Shown: positions 5,437 through 12,364 of the stretch, one piece after another
How the letters are laid out: the number at the start of each line of letters is the position of its first letter
How positions within the stretch are numbered: the first letter of the stretch is position 1
Source: Eubacteriales Family XIII. Incertae Sedis bacterium
GTDB lineage: Bacteria > Bacillota > Clostridia > Peptostreptococcales > Anaerovoracaceae
Direction: 5' to 3'
DNA length: 12,364 nucleotides
Assembly (NCBI GenBank): GCA_031263875.1
Contig: JAISEX010000192.1
Coordinates: 1 to 12,364, forward strand
Notes under the pieces: generated by a model
The model's input: the letters and a program-made list of their open reading frames with translations, nothing else
Database searches by the model: none
What the model was told of the DNA's origin: nothing
Position numbers and translations under genes: made by a program

Positions 5437-6448
5437 TCCGGAAATCTTATTGGCGGAAGCGGGCCGGCTTCTGGGCGAGGCCGAAAGCGAGGCGGATATC
5501 GAGGCGGTACGCATCAGGTATCTCGGAAAAAAAGGCGAGCTGACCGCGATCCTTCGCTCGATGGGTTCGCTCGATCCGGAGGAACGCAAGCGGCTCGGAG
5601 CCGAGGCGAACCGGGTGCGGGACGCCATCGGCGCGCTTATCAGCGAAAAGAAAGCGGAACGGGCGGCTTCGGAAAACGACCGGCGGTTTGCGGCCGAGCG
5701 CATCGACGTGACGGAGCCGGGGCGCGCCTACCGGCTCGGCCAGCGCCATCCCATTACGCAGACGATCGACGAGATCTCCGAGATATTCGCGTCGATGGGA
5801 TACAGTATTACGGAGGGGCCGGAGGTCGAAACCGTCTTCCACAATTTCGACGCGCTGAACGCCGCTCCAAACCATCCTTCCCGCGATCTTTCGGATACCT
5901 TCTATATCACCGAAAACACCTTGCTGCGGACGCAGACGTCGCCCGTGCAGGTGCGCACGATACTGAGCAAGGAGCCGCCGCTGAAGGTGATCTCGCCGGG
6001 GCGCTGTTTCCGGACGGACACGCCCGACGCGACGCATTCTCCGATGTTCCATCAGGTGGAGGGGCTGCTCGTCGACGAGGGCGTGACGATGGCGGATCTG
6101 AAGGGGACGCTGGATCATTTCGCGAAGCGCATGTTCGGCGCGGACGTGAAGACGAAGTTCCGCCCGCATTTCTTCCCGTTTACGGAGCCGAGCGCCGAAA
6201 TGGATATGTCGTGCTTCGCGTGCGGCGGTTCCGGCTGCCGCGTCTGCAAGGGGAGCGGCTGGATCGAGATACTCGGCTGCGGCATGGTGCATCCGAACGT
6301 GCTGAAGGTCGGCGCCATCGATACGGAGCGCTACACGGGTTTCGCGTTCGGCATGGGCGTCGAGCGCATCGCGATGCTGAAACACGGGATCGAGGATATA
6401 CGGCTGTTCTATGAAAACGACGTGCGTTTTCTCGGGCAGTTTGCGTAG
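5426..6448 (+). CDS. pheS: Phenylalanine-tRNA ligase alpha subunit
   Basis: Catalytic subunit of the cytoplasmic alpha2-beta2 PheRS that charges tRNA-Phe. 340 residues. The N-terminal coiled-coil arm that binds tRNA covers about 1-85. The class II catalytic core follows: motif 1 region GYSITEGPEVETVFHNFDALN, then NHPSRDLSDTFYI, motif 2 GRCFRTDTPDATHSPMFHQ (H204), and motif 3 GFAFGMGVERIAMLKHGIEDIR. A four-Cys knuckle (CFACGGSGCRVCKGSGW) precedes the substrate-site block EILGCGMVHPNVL, as is usual in Firmicutes. The start is GTG, with AGGAGGA five bases upstream inside the end of the methyltransferase gene, which indicates coupled translation. pheT follows only after 324 bases, an unusual gap. 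Confidence 0.98.
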   Translation: MENNPEILLAEAGRLLGEAESEADIEAVRIRYLGKKGELTAILRSMGSLDPEERKRLGAEANRVRDAIGALISEKKAERAASENDRRFAAERIDVTEPGRAYRLGQRHPITQTIDEISEIFASMGYSITEGPEVETVFHNFDALNAAPNHPSRDLSDTFYITENTLLRTQTSPVQVRTILSKEPPLKVISPGRCFRTDTPDATHSPMFHQVEGLLVDEGVTMADLKGTLDHFAKRMFGADVKTKFRPHFFPFTEPSAEMDMSCFACGGSGCRVCKGSGWIEILGCGMVHPNVLKVGAIDTERYTGFAFGMGVERIAMLKHGIEDIRLFYENDVRFLGQFA

Positions 6449-6494
6449 GGTGTGCGGGTGAAGAACGTATGAATAACTTCCATGCCGGATAAGG

Positions 6495-6585
6495 GCGCAT
6501 GGGGCTGCGCCCACCGGGCTATCCGGGGCTTCGCTCCGCTTCGGCCGCTTCGCGGCTGCTATCGCACCCCTCCTATCCCTTGCGC
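6495..6585. repeat. Palindromic intergenic repeat, type A, copy 1
   Basis: A 91-bp element with near-perfect inverted ends: GCGCATGGG (6495-6503) against CCCTTGCGC (6577-6585), eight of nine paired. Inside are GGGC/GCCC, CCGG/CCGG and GCCGC/GCGGC hairpins, and three GCTTCG units about 10 bases apart. From 6510 to 6585 it matches copy 2 (9997-10062) with only two substitutions and one 10-base gap, which equals one GCTTCG unit. It lies between pheS and pheT. The ORF across it is spurious. Confidence 0.8.
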
Positions 6586-6595
6586 GGACACATAC

Positions 6596-6708
6596 GGGCA
6601 AAGAACACGGCGTGCCCGTCCTCACACCGGCGTACCGGTGTATCGCGCAGGCGACCCGAAAGGCGAGAGGAAGCATGACGAAAGCGTTCTCATTATGCCG
6701 TCACCCCG
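6596..6708. repeat. Intergenic repeat, type B, copy 1
   Basis: Begins GGGCAAAG and contains CCCGTCCTC (6615), GGCGTACC and a closing TGCCGTCACCCCG (6696-6708). The same landmarks, in the same order and spacing, occur in copies 2 and 3 between zapA and mutS2. ACGGGC (6594-6599) can pair with GCCCGT (6614-6619). Copy 1 is the most diverged. It follows repeat A copy 1 after 10 bases, so A and B may be parts of one composite element of about 214 bp. Confidence 0.65.
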
Positions 6709-6772
6709 TGCTGGCAGTCAGGCGTAACGGTTACACGTTGTCAAAAGCTCTGTAATTATCGAAAGGAAAGAG

Positions 6773-9181
6773 ATGTTAGTACCTATCAGTTGGCTGAAAT
6801 CGTATGCGGGTGTGCCGGAGGACGTGCAGGCGTTCTGTGACCGCATGATAATGACGGGATCGAATATCGAGACCGTGAAGACGTTTGGCGGGGATATAAA
6901 AAACGTGGTCGTCGGGCGCGTTCTGAGCGTCAGGCCGCACGAGGATTCCGATCATCTCTCCGTGTGTATGGTCGACGTCGGGAGCGGCGAGCCGCTTCAG
7001 ATCGTCTGCGGCGCGCCGAACGTGCGCGCGGGGATACTGGTTCCCGTCGCCCTGCACGGCAGCGAGCTTCCGGGCGGTTACAAGATAAAACGCGGCAAGC
7101 TGCGCGGCGTGGCGAGCAACGGCATGATCTGCTCGGCGGGCGAACTCGGCTTTGACGATAAGGTCTCCCCGCTTCTGCACAAGGACGGTATCTGGATACT
7201 GCCGGGGGAATTTCCCGTCGGCGCGGATATCGTGGAGGCGCTGGATCTGCGTGAAACGGTCGTGGATTTCGAGATCACCCCGAACCGGCCCGACTGTCTG
7301 TCCGTTATCGGCATCGCGCGGGAGGCGGCGGCTTCGTTCGGCACGGAATTGAAATATCCCGATAACACGCTTGAACCAGACGCGGCGGCGGGCCGCGCGG
7401 AGGATCATATCCGTGTGACGGTCGGCGCTCCCGACCTGTGTTCCCGTTACATCGCGCGGATGGCGGATAACATTGCCATCAAGGAAAGTCCGTGGTGGAT
7501 CCAGCGGCGGCTGATGTTCGCGGGCATGCGTCCGATAAACAATATCGTCGATATTACGAATTACGTGATGCTCGAATACGGGCACCCGATCCACGCCTTC
7601 GATATCAGGACGATCGCGGGCGGCGAGATCATCGTGGACCGGCCGGACGCGGAGGTGGCGTTTACGACGCTGGACGGAGTCAAGCGCACGATAACGCCCG
7701 ATATGCTGCTGATAAACGATGCGGACGGCGGCGTCGCGGTCGCGGGCGTGATGGGCGGCCTGAATTCCGAGATCGAGGCCGACACGACGGCGATCCTCGT
7801 CGAGGCGGCGAGTTTTGACGCGAACAGCGTGCGGCTGACGTCGAAGAAGCTCGGCGTGCGGAGCGAGGCGTCGGCGCGCTACGAAAAAGGCGTACCGCCC
7901 GAATTATCCGAGGAAGCGTCGGCGCGCGTGCTGAAACTGATCGCGGAGACCGGATCGGGCCGCGTGCTCGCGGGTTCCGTCGATACGTATCCGGGAAAGA
8001 CGGAGCGGCCGCCGGTGCGGATGCGCGTCGGCAGGATCAACGCGGTGCTCGGCACGGAGCTGCCGCAGGCGGACATGGCGGCGCTGCTGACGGGCCTTGA
8101 GATGAAGGTGACGGCGGGCGACGGAATTCTGGACGTGACGCCTCATTACGCGCGGCTTGACATTAAAGAGGAAGTGGATCTGATCGAAGAAGTCGGCCGG
8201 ATATACGGCTACGATCGGCTCGGCGTGACGCTGCCGCGGGGCGCGGAGGCCGCGCAGGTATCCGAGAGCTGGCGCGTGCGCGGCATCGTGCGCGAAACGC
8301 TCAGCGGCTTCGGCTTAGCGGAGATACAGACCTACAGCTTCGTTTCGCCGAAGGGCGCGGATAATGTCAGGATCCCGCCGGATTCCGCGAAGCGGCGGTT
8401 CGTAAAGCTGATAAATCCGCTCGGTGAGGACACGAGTGTGATGCGCACGGAACTGTTGCCGAATCTGCTCGACGTCCTGTCCACGAACCACCGGAAGAAC
8501 AACGAAGACGTCTGTCTGTTTGAGGTCGGCAATACCTTTGTTTCCGCTGAGGGCGAGGAACTGCCGGCGGAGCGGCTCAGCCTCGCTATCGGCGGCTACG
8601 GCCGGGACCGGGATTTCTTCTGGCTGAAAGGCGTGACGGAAGCGCTGCTCGCGAAACTCGGAATAAACGACGCGCGGTTCGAGGCCGATAATAACGAACC
8701 TTCGTGGCATCCGGGGCGCTGCGCGAAGATCAGCGGCGCGTCCCCGGGCGGCGCGATAAAACTCGGTGTGGCGGGCCAACTGCACCCCGACGTGCTGAAA
8801 GCCTATGATTTCGATATGCCGCTGGTCGCCGCGGAATTCGATCTCGACGCGCTGATAGCGCGGACGGATCTGTTCCGCGAATACTCGCCGCTCGATAAAT
8901 ATCCCGCGGTGACGCGCGATATCGCTCTCGTCGTGGACGAAGCGGTCACGGCGGCGGAGATCGAGGACGGGATCCGTGCGGGCGGCGGCGATATGCTCGA
9001 AAGCATCAAATTATTCGATATCTACCGCGGCAAGCAGGCAGGTGACGGCAAAAAAAGCCTTGCGTTCAGCCTTGTCTACCGGGCGCAGGACAGGACGCTG
9101 ACGGACGAGGACGTGGCGGCTGTGCACGGGGCGATGCTCGCGGGGCTCGCCGCGAAAACCGGGGCGGTTCTGCGCGATTAG
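6773..9181 (+). CDS. pheT: Phenylalanine-tRNA ligase beta subunit
   Basis: Non-catalytic large subunit of PheRS, needed for tRNA binding and editing of mischarged Tyr-tRNA-Phe. 802 residues, full length. In order: the start MLVPISWLKSY typical of the family; a tRNA-binding OB fold (about 40-150, VVVGRVLSVRPHEDSDHLSVC ... VCGAPNVRAG); the B3/B4 editing domain (about 210-390, MFAGMRPINNIVDITNYVM); the B5 domain (about 400-475); a catalytic-like core (EIQTYSFVSP ... INPLGEDTSVMRTELLPNLL); and the FDX-ACB anticodon-binding domain (about 708-802, YSPLDKYPAVTRDIALVVDE ... FDIYRGKQAGDGKKSLAFSL). ATG is preceded by AAGGA (6763-6767). The 324-base gap from pheS holds repeats A and B. I see no convincing promoter in the gap, so expression probably depends on read-through. 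Confidence 0.98.
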   Translation: MLVPISWLKSYAGVPEDVQAFCDRMIMTGSNIETVKTFGGDIKNVVVGRVLSVRPHEDSDHLSVCMVDVGSGEPLQIVCGAPNVRAGILVPVALHGSELPGGYKIKRGKLRGVASNGMICSAGELGFDDKVSPLLHKDGIWILPGEFPVGADIVEALDLRETVVDFEITPNRPDCLSVIGIAREAAASFGTELKYPDNTLEPDAAAGRAEDHIRVTVGAPDLCSRYIARMADNIAIKESPWWIQRRLMFAGMRPINNIVDITNYVMLEYGHPIHAFDIRTIAGGEIIVDRPDAEVAFTTLDGVKRTITPDMLLINDADGGVAVAGVMGGLNSEIEADTTAILVEAASFDANSVRLTSKKLGVRSEASARYEKGVPPELSEEASARVLKLIAETGSGRVLAGSVDTYPGKTERPPVRMRVGRINAVLGTELPQADMAALLTGLEMKVTAGDGILDVTPHYARLDIKEEVDLIEEVGRIYGYDRLGVTLPRGAEAAQVSESWRVRGIVRETLSGFGLAEIQTYSFVSPKGADNVRIPPDSAKRRFVKLINPLGEDTSVMRTELLPNLLDVLSTNHRKNNEDVCLFEVGNTFVSAEGEELPAERLSLAIGGYGRDRDFFWLKGVTEALLAKLGINDARFEADNNEPSWHPGRCAKISGASPGGAIKLGVAGQLHPDVLKAYDFDMPLVAAEFDLDALIARTDLFREYSPLDKYPAVTRDIALVVDEAVTAAEIEDGIRAGGGDMLESIKLFDIYRGKQAGDGKKSLAFSLVYRAQDRTLTDEDVAAVHGAMLAGLAAKTGAVLRD

Positions 9182-9216
9182 CGCGGTTTGATTTTCCTCT
9201 CTACCCCGACGATTAG

Positions 9217-9225
9217 TGATATAAT
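9217..9225 (+). promoter_or_regulatory. Extended -10 promoter of zapA
   Basis: TGATATAAT, a perfect extended -10, with no -35 at the right distance; a TTGATT at 9188 is 26 bases away. Transcription would start near 9232, leaving a leader of about 39 bases. The nine bases are the same as those ahead of ftsZ. Confidence 0.68.
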
Positions 9226-9270
9226 TTTAAGGGAATTTATTTTAAAAAGCTATGCGCAGGGAGAACGAAG

Positions 9271-9861
9271 ATGGCAGCTACAAATAAAATAACCGTCAGA
9301 ATATACGGGCAGGATTACACCATAACGGGCGAAAAATCCCCGGATGAGATCCAGCGCGTCGCGCGTCACGTCGATGAAACCATGAACGCGATATCCGAGG
9401 CGGTCGGCGGCGGTTCGGTGTCCTCGCTCGCCGTGCTCACGGCCATCAATATCGCGGACGAGTTGTACGACAACAAGGCGCGGCTCGGCGGTTTTGACGA
9501 CGAGAAAGAGCGGCTGAAAGTCGACGTTGACCATTATATGCAGCTTCTCGAAAAGACGAAAAACGAATTCCAGCAGTACAAGCGGGACGCCCGTGAATCG
9601 CTGGAGCGCAAGACGCTAATCGAAGAAACGCTCAATTCAAAGCAGCGCGAGAACGAGGACTTGGCAAAACGCGTCGCGGAATTGGAGCAGCATATCGAAA
9701 AGCTGAAGGCGCAGGCGCAAGGAGAGCAGCCCGTGTCTTCCGAACGCGTGCGCGAACTCGAGGACCGGTGCCGCGAAGTCGAAGGCAATTATTTCGAGCT
9801 TCAAATGGAGAATATCCGGCTCAAGGGCGATCTCGAACGGTACCAGCGGGAGGACGACTAG
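9271..9861 (+). CDS. zapA: ZapA-like cell-division protein with a long coiled coil
   Basis: ZapA binds FtsZ filaments and promotes their bundling in the Z ring. 196 residues, about twice the usual 85-110. The N-terminal ZapA domain (1 to about 75) is clear: ITVRIYGQDYTITGEKSPDEIQRVARHVDETMNAI, then SSLAVLTAINIADELYDNKA. From about 80 to the end it is almost pure coiled coil (KERLKVDVDHYMQLLEKTKNEFQ; ENEDLAKRVAELEQHIEKLKAQ; YFELQMENIRLKGDLERYQ), with a short break around GEQPVSSERV. ATG is preceded by AGGGAG seven bases upstream. Its place after pheT and before mutS2 is the same as in Bacillus. Confidence 0.9.
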   Translation: MAATNKITVRIYGQDYTITGEKSPDEIQRVARHVDETMNAISEAVGGGSVSSLAVLTAINIADELYDNKARLGGFDDEKERLKVDVDHYMQLLEKTKNEFQQYKRDARESLERKTLIEETLNSKQRENEDLAKRVAELEQHIEKLKAQAQGEQPVSSERVRELEDRCREVEGNYFELQMENIRLKGDLERYQREDD

Positions 9862-9874
9862 CGGGCTGAAAGTT

Positions 9875-9887
9875 GCCGGTGACCGGC
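9875..9887 (+). other. Small perfect hairpin after zapA
   Basis: GCCGG pairs with CCGGC around loop TGA, 13 bases after the zapA stop. No T run follows, so it is probably not a terminator by itself. Confidence 0.3.
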
Positions 9888-9905
9888 ATGGTGGATTTTG
9901 ACCGG

Positions 9906-10062
9906 GCGCATGGGGCTGTCCGAATTGACGTTATCCGGCTTCGGATGATGGAAAATAATGGAATTCAGCATGGATCAAAAATTACTTTAAGCCAGCCCCA
10001 CCGGGCTATTCGGGGCTTCGGCCGCTTCGCGGCTGCTACCGCACCCCTCCTATCCCTTGCGC
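9906..10062. repeat. Palindromic intergenic repeat, type A, copy 2, with an internal insert
   Basis: Same ends as copy 1: GCGCATGGG (9906-9914) and CCCTTGCGC (10054-10062). It carries 74 extra bases (9919-9992) bounded by GGGGCTG (9912-9918) and CAGCCCC (9993-9999), which pair perfectly. The insert is AT-richer and holds an ATCCG/CGGAT hairpin. Downstream of it, 9997-10062 matches copy 1 except for two substitutions and a missing 10-base GCTTCG unit. Confidence 0.78.
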
Positions 10063-10074
10063 GTCGCCTCCGCT

Positions 10075-10096
10075 TAGGATGTGCGCATAGGATGTG
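10075..10096 (+). repeat. Short tandem TAGGATGTG pair
   Basis: TAGGATGTG occurs at 10075-10083 and again at 10088-10096, a 13-base period, between the full type A copy and the degenerate one. No function is evident. Confidence 0.45.
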
Positions 10097-10098
10097 AG

Positions 10099-10158
10099 TC
10101 GCTTCGCTCCCAGCTCTCGTTTCGACTTGCGGCTGCTGCGCTCCGGCTCCCTTATGCG
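10099..10158. repeat. Degenerate fragment resembling repeat A
   Basis: TCGCTTCGCTCC, then GCGGCTGCT, then CTCCCTTATGCG follow the same order as landmarks in the 3' half of repeat A (CTTCGCTCC, GCGGCTGCT, CTATCCCTTGCGC), and repeat B comes directly after. I read this as an older, decayed A copy, so the gap would hold A-A-B-B. Confidence 0.35.
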
Positions 10159-10271
10159 GGCAAAGTACATCACACTCCCGTCCTCCCCATGGCGTACCCG
10201 TTTACCGCATAAGAGGCAGAAAGAGCGGGCCGCGAACCGGACGAAAGCCTTCACTCCATGCCGTTCTACCG
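10158..10271. repeat. Intergenic repeat, type B, copy 2
   Basis: GGGCAAAG (10158), CCCGTCCTC (10177), GGCGTACCCGTT (10191), AACCGGAC and CTTCACTCCATGCCG are shared with copy 3, which begins 128 bases later. By eye the two are roughly 70-75 percent identical across about 95 bases. ORFs on both strands across this block repeat the same short peptide because the DNA is duplicated, and I do not regard them as genes. Confidence 0.7.
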
Positions 10272-10284
10272 TGCGCGTGAAACG

Positions 10285-10400
10285 CGAGAAAGGCCCACGG
10301 CACCTCCGTCCTCCCAGTGGCGTACCCGTTCCTCGCACAGACGGCAAAACAGCGCGAGAACCGAACCGGACAAAACCCTTCACTCCGTGCCGTCACCCCG
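10285..10400. repeat. Intergenic repeat, type B, copy 3
   Basis: Contains CCGTCCTC (10306), GGCGTACCCGTT (10319), AACCGGAC (10364) and CTTCACTCCGTGCCGTCACCC, ending at 10400. Its closing TGCCGTCACCCCG is identical to that of copy 1. The remaining 117 bases to mutS2 (10401-10517) hold nothing I can name beyond the mutS2 ribosome-binding site. Confidence 0.7.
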
Positions 10401-10517
10401 CATTCCCTGCCGTGCGCCATTATTCGCATAGCCATACGGTACCAGAGGCGGAAGCGCGCGGAGAGCCGGAAGCGAACGGCATGACAGTATGCTCATTATA
10501 AGAGAAATGAGGCAAGC

Positions 10518-12364
10518 GTGATACCATCAAGACTGCTCAAAGTCCTTGAATATGACAAGATAACGGCCCTGCTTGCCGAACGGACGGCGGGCAGGGCGGC
10601 GGCGTCCACGGCGGCGGAACTCAGCCCCGTCACGGATACCTACGAGATAGCCGCGCGGCAGAGCGAAACCGACGAGGCCGTTCGCGTGATTATGCGCAAA
10701 GGCTCGCTTCCGCTCGGCGAATACGGCGACGTTTCCCGTGACGCCGTCTATGCGGACAAAGGCGGCGTCCTGACGATGGACGCGCTGCTCGGCGTCGCGA
10801 AACACCTGAACATGGTGCGCGTCGCCGTTTCTTTCTTGCGCTCCGATATCGCGGCCGAGGATATTCCGCTGATAACGTCCATCGCCGCCGTAATGACGTC
10901 GGATACCCATCTGGAAGACCGTATCAAGACGTCGATACTCAGCGAAAACGAGATGGCGGATACGGCGAGCCCCGAGCTGAAACGCATACGGCGCGAGAAG
11001 GCGCGCATGGGCGACACGGTCAAGGCGCATCTGAACAAACTCATCACTTCCGCTGCGTACAAGGACATATTACAGGATCAACTGGTGACGATAAGAGGCG
11101 GGCGCTATGTCGTTCCCGTCCGGCAGGAGCACCGGCAGAAGGTCGCCGGCCTTGTCCACGACCAGAGCAAGGGCGGCGCGACGGTGTTTATCGAGCCGCA
11201 GGCGGTCGTCGAGCTGAATAATAAGCTGCGCGAATTGGAGCTTGCGGAGGTGCGCGAAATAGAGCGTATCCTCGCGGAGCTTTCCGCGCAGGTCGGCAAT
11301 ATGTCGGCGGCGCTTATCGCGAATCAGGAGATGATCGTGCGCCTCGACCTGATATTCGCGAAGGGAACGCTGGCCTGCGATATGGATGCGGTGCGCCCGT
11401 CCGTAGGCGAGGGCGATGTGCTCGAAATCGAGGCTGGCCGCCATCCGCTGATAGACGCGAAAAAAGTCGTGCCCGTCAGCCTGTCCATCGGAGGCGGTTA
11501 CCGCACGCTGATCATTACGGGGCCGAATACCGGCGGCAAGACCGTGACGCTGAAAACCGTCGGGCTGTTTATCCTGATGGCGCAGGCGGGGCTGCACGTG
11601 CCCGCGGCAAAGGCGCGCATACCGCGGGTGGGCGAGGTGTTCGCGGATATCGGGGACGAACAGAGCATCGAGCAGAGCCTTTCGACGTTCTCGTCGCATA
11701 TGAAGAATATCGTCGCCATCGTGCAAAACGCCGGTCCGGGCAGCTTCGTCTTCCTCGACGAACTCGGCGCGGGGACGGATCCGACGGAGGGCGCCGCCCT
11801 CGCCATTGCGATCCTCGAAGCGCTGGACGAGAAGGGCGCGATGATACTCGCGACCACACATTACACGGAACTGAAAAAATACGCGCTCGCCTCGGACCGG
11901 GCGATGAACGCGTCGATGGAATTCGACGTCGAAACGCTGAGCCCCACGTACCGGCTGCGCATCGGCACGCCGGGTCGGTCGAACGCCTTCGAGATATCGC
12001 GTAAACTCGGATTGCCGGCTGACATTGTCGGGAAAGCGGAAGCGTCGATGGATGTGGAGAGCGTCCGCTTCGACGAGGTGATCGAGAGCGTCGAAACGGA
12101 CCGGCTGGGAGCGGAACGCGCACGCGCGGAGGCCGAAGCGCTTCGCGCGGAACTTGAATACGAGCGCCGGGAACTGGCGCGAAAGCAGGCGGACTTTGAC
12201 AAGCGGCGCGAGGATATGCTCGCGAAGGCGCGGCTCAAGGCCGAAAACAGCATCGATGAGGCGCGCGAATACGCGGCGATCGTGCGCGAGGAATTAAAGG
12301 CGCTGCTTGCCGACGCGGAGGATTTCGCGGCGGGCGTTGGAAGCGTGAATGATGAAGATGCGGG
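10518..12364 (+). CDS. mutS2: MutS2, recombination-suppressing / ribosome-rescue ATPase, 3' end cut off
   Basis: MutS-family ABC ATPase that lacks the mismatch-recognition domain. Family members have been linked to suppression of homologous recombination and, in Bacillus, to splitting collided ribosomes. GTG start at 10518 behind ATGAGG (10507-10512), giving IPSRLLKVLEYDKITALLAE, the family's usual opening. The frame is open to the right edge: 615 codons of about 780-800. Visible: the lever/clamp domain (VVPVRQEHRQKVAGLVHDQS, GATVFIEPQAVVELNN), Walker A GPNTGGKT (residues 335-342), GDEQSIEQSLSTFSSHM, Walker B FVFLDE (D414, E415) with LGAGTDPTEGAALA, the THYTELKKYA switch, and the start of a long coiled coil. 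The KOW-like and C-terminal Smr nuclease domains lie outside the window. Confidence 0.95.
   Translation, partial: MIPSRLLKVLEYDKITALLAERTAGRAAASTAAELSPVTDTYEIAARQSETDEAVRVIMRKGSLPLGEYGDVSRDAVYADKGGVLTMDALLGVAKHLNMVRVAVSFLRSDIAAEDIPLITSIAAVMTSDTHLEDRIKTSILSENEMADTASPELKRIRREKARMGDTVKAHLNKLITSAAYKDILQDQLVTIRGGRYVVPVRQEHRQKVAGLVHDQSKGGATVFIEPQAVVELNNKLRELELAEVREIERILAELSAQVGNMSAALIANQEMIVRLDLIFAKGTLACDMDAVRPSVGEGDVLEIEAGRHPLIDAKKVVPVSLSIGGGYRTLIITGPNTGGKTVTLKTVGLFILMAQAGLHVPAAKARIPRVGEVFADIGDEQSIEQSLSTFSSHMKNIVAIVQNAGPGSFVFLDELGAGTDPTEGAALAIAILEALDEKGAMILATTHYTELKKYALASDRAMNASMEFDVETLSPTYRLRIGTPGRSNAFEISRKLGLPADIVGKAEASMDVESVRFDEVIESVETDRLGAERARAEAEALRAELEYERRELARKQADFDKRREDMLAKARLKAENSIDEAREYAAIVREELKALLADAEDFAAGVGSVNDEDA

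Noticed and set aside
6482..6727. 81-codon ORF between pheS and pheT, and a similar 74-codon ORF at 9873-10097
   Set aside because: Both read through repeat A and share HRAIRGF only because the DNA is the same. The frames diverge after the 10-base indel.
6738..6759. Promoter for pheT (TTGTCA and TAATTA)
   Set aside because: The spacer is only 9 bases and the start would fall on the ribosome-binding site.
10094..10501. 135-codon + strand ORF and a 77-codon - strand ORF (10202-10435) between zapA and mutS2
   Set aside because: They follow the duplicated B repeats, so their repeated peptides (NRTKAFTPCR / NRTKPFTPCR) come from DNA duplication. There is no good ribosome-binding site or domain.
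10481..10502. Promoter for mutS2 (ATGACA and TATAAG)
   Set aside because: The spacer is 10 bases, far below 16-18, and the transcript would begin at the ribosome-binding site.

Overview
The window is GC-rich bacterial chromosome, packed with housekeeping genes all read on the + strand. It most likely comes from a Gram-positive of the Clostridia type. Two conserved neighbourhoods lie side by side. The first (1-4181) is the end of a division and cell-wall (dcw) cluster: ftsW (5' end cut off), murG, ftsQ/divIB and ftsZ. The second (about 4500-12364) is a spoU-type rRNA methyltransferase, pheS, pheT, zapA and mutS2 (3' end cut off). This matches, with several genes missing, the Bacillus order ysgA-pheS-pheT-rnhC-zapA-yshB-yshC-mutS2. 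An FtsQ with a cytoplasmic tail, a long coiled-coil ZapA, and MutS2 rather than a MutS alone all fit Firmicutes. No tRNA, rRNA, CRISPR array, transposase or phage gene is visible.

Layout: ftsW and murG overlap as ATGA, and ftsQ follows after 12 bases. ftsZ has its own extended -10 promoter (TGATATAAT), and the same nine bases precede zapA. The methyltransferase gene starts at a GTG at 4645 and overlaps pheS by 11 bases. pheS and pheT, normally adjacent, are separated by 324 bases that hold a dispersed repeat. A second, larger set of the same repeats fills the 656 bases between zapA and mutS2.

The most unusual stretch is the 463 bases between ftsZ and the methyltransferase. From 4189 to 4332 it can fold into a compact RNA: a 13-bp closing helix around two interlocked perfect helices (8 and 9 bp, a pseudoknot) and a 9-bp hairpin. 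Two of the pairing sequences have a second copy nearby that could compete for the same partner, so a switch is possible. Three more hairpins follow, the last one terminator-like, then a 10-bp stem, a 16-base direct repeat and a small ORF with a good ribosome-binding site. This looks like a structured non-coding RNA or a complex leader/3' UTR. I cannot place it in a family from sequence alone.

The second point of interest is the intergenic repeat family. Type A (91 and 157 bp) has near-perfect inverted ends (GCGCATGGG / CCCTTGCGC). Type B (about 115 bp, three copies) always lies downstream of A. These look like non-autonomous, palindromic intergenic elements, and the ORFs across them are spurious.
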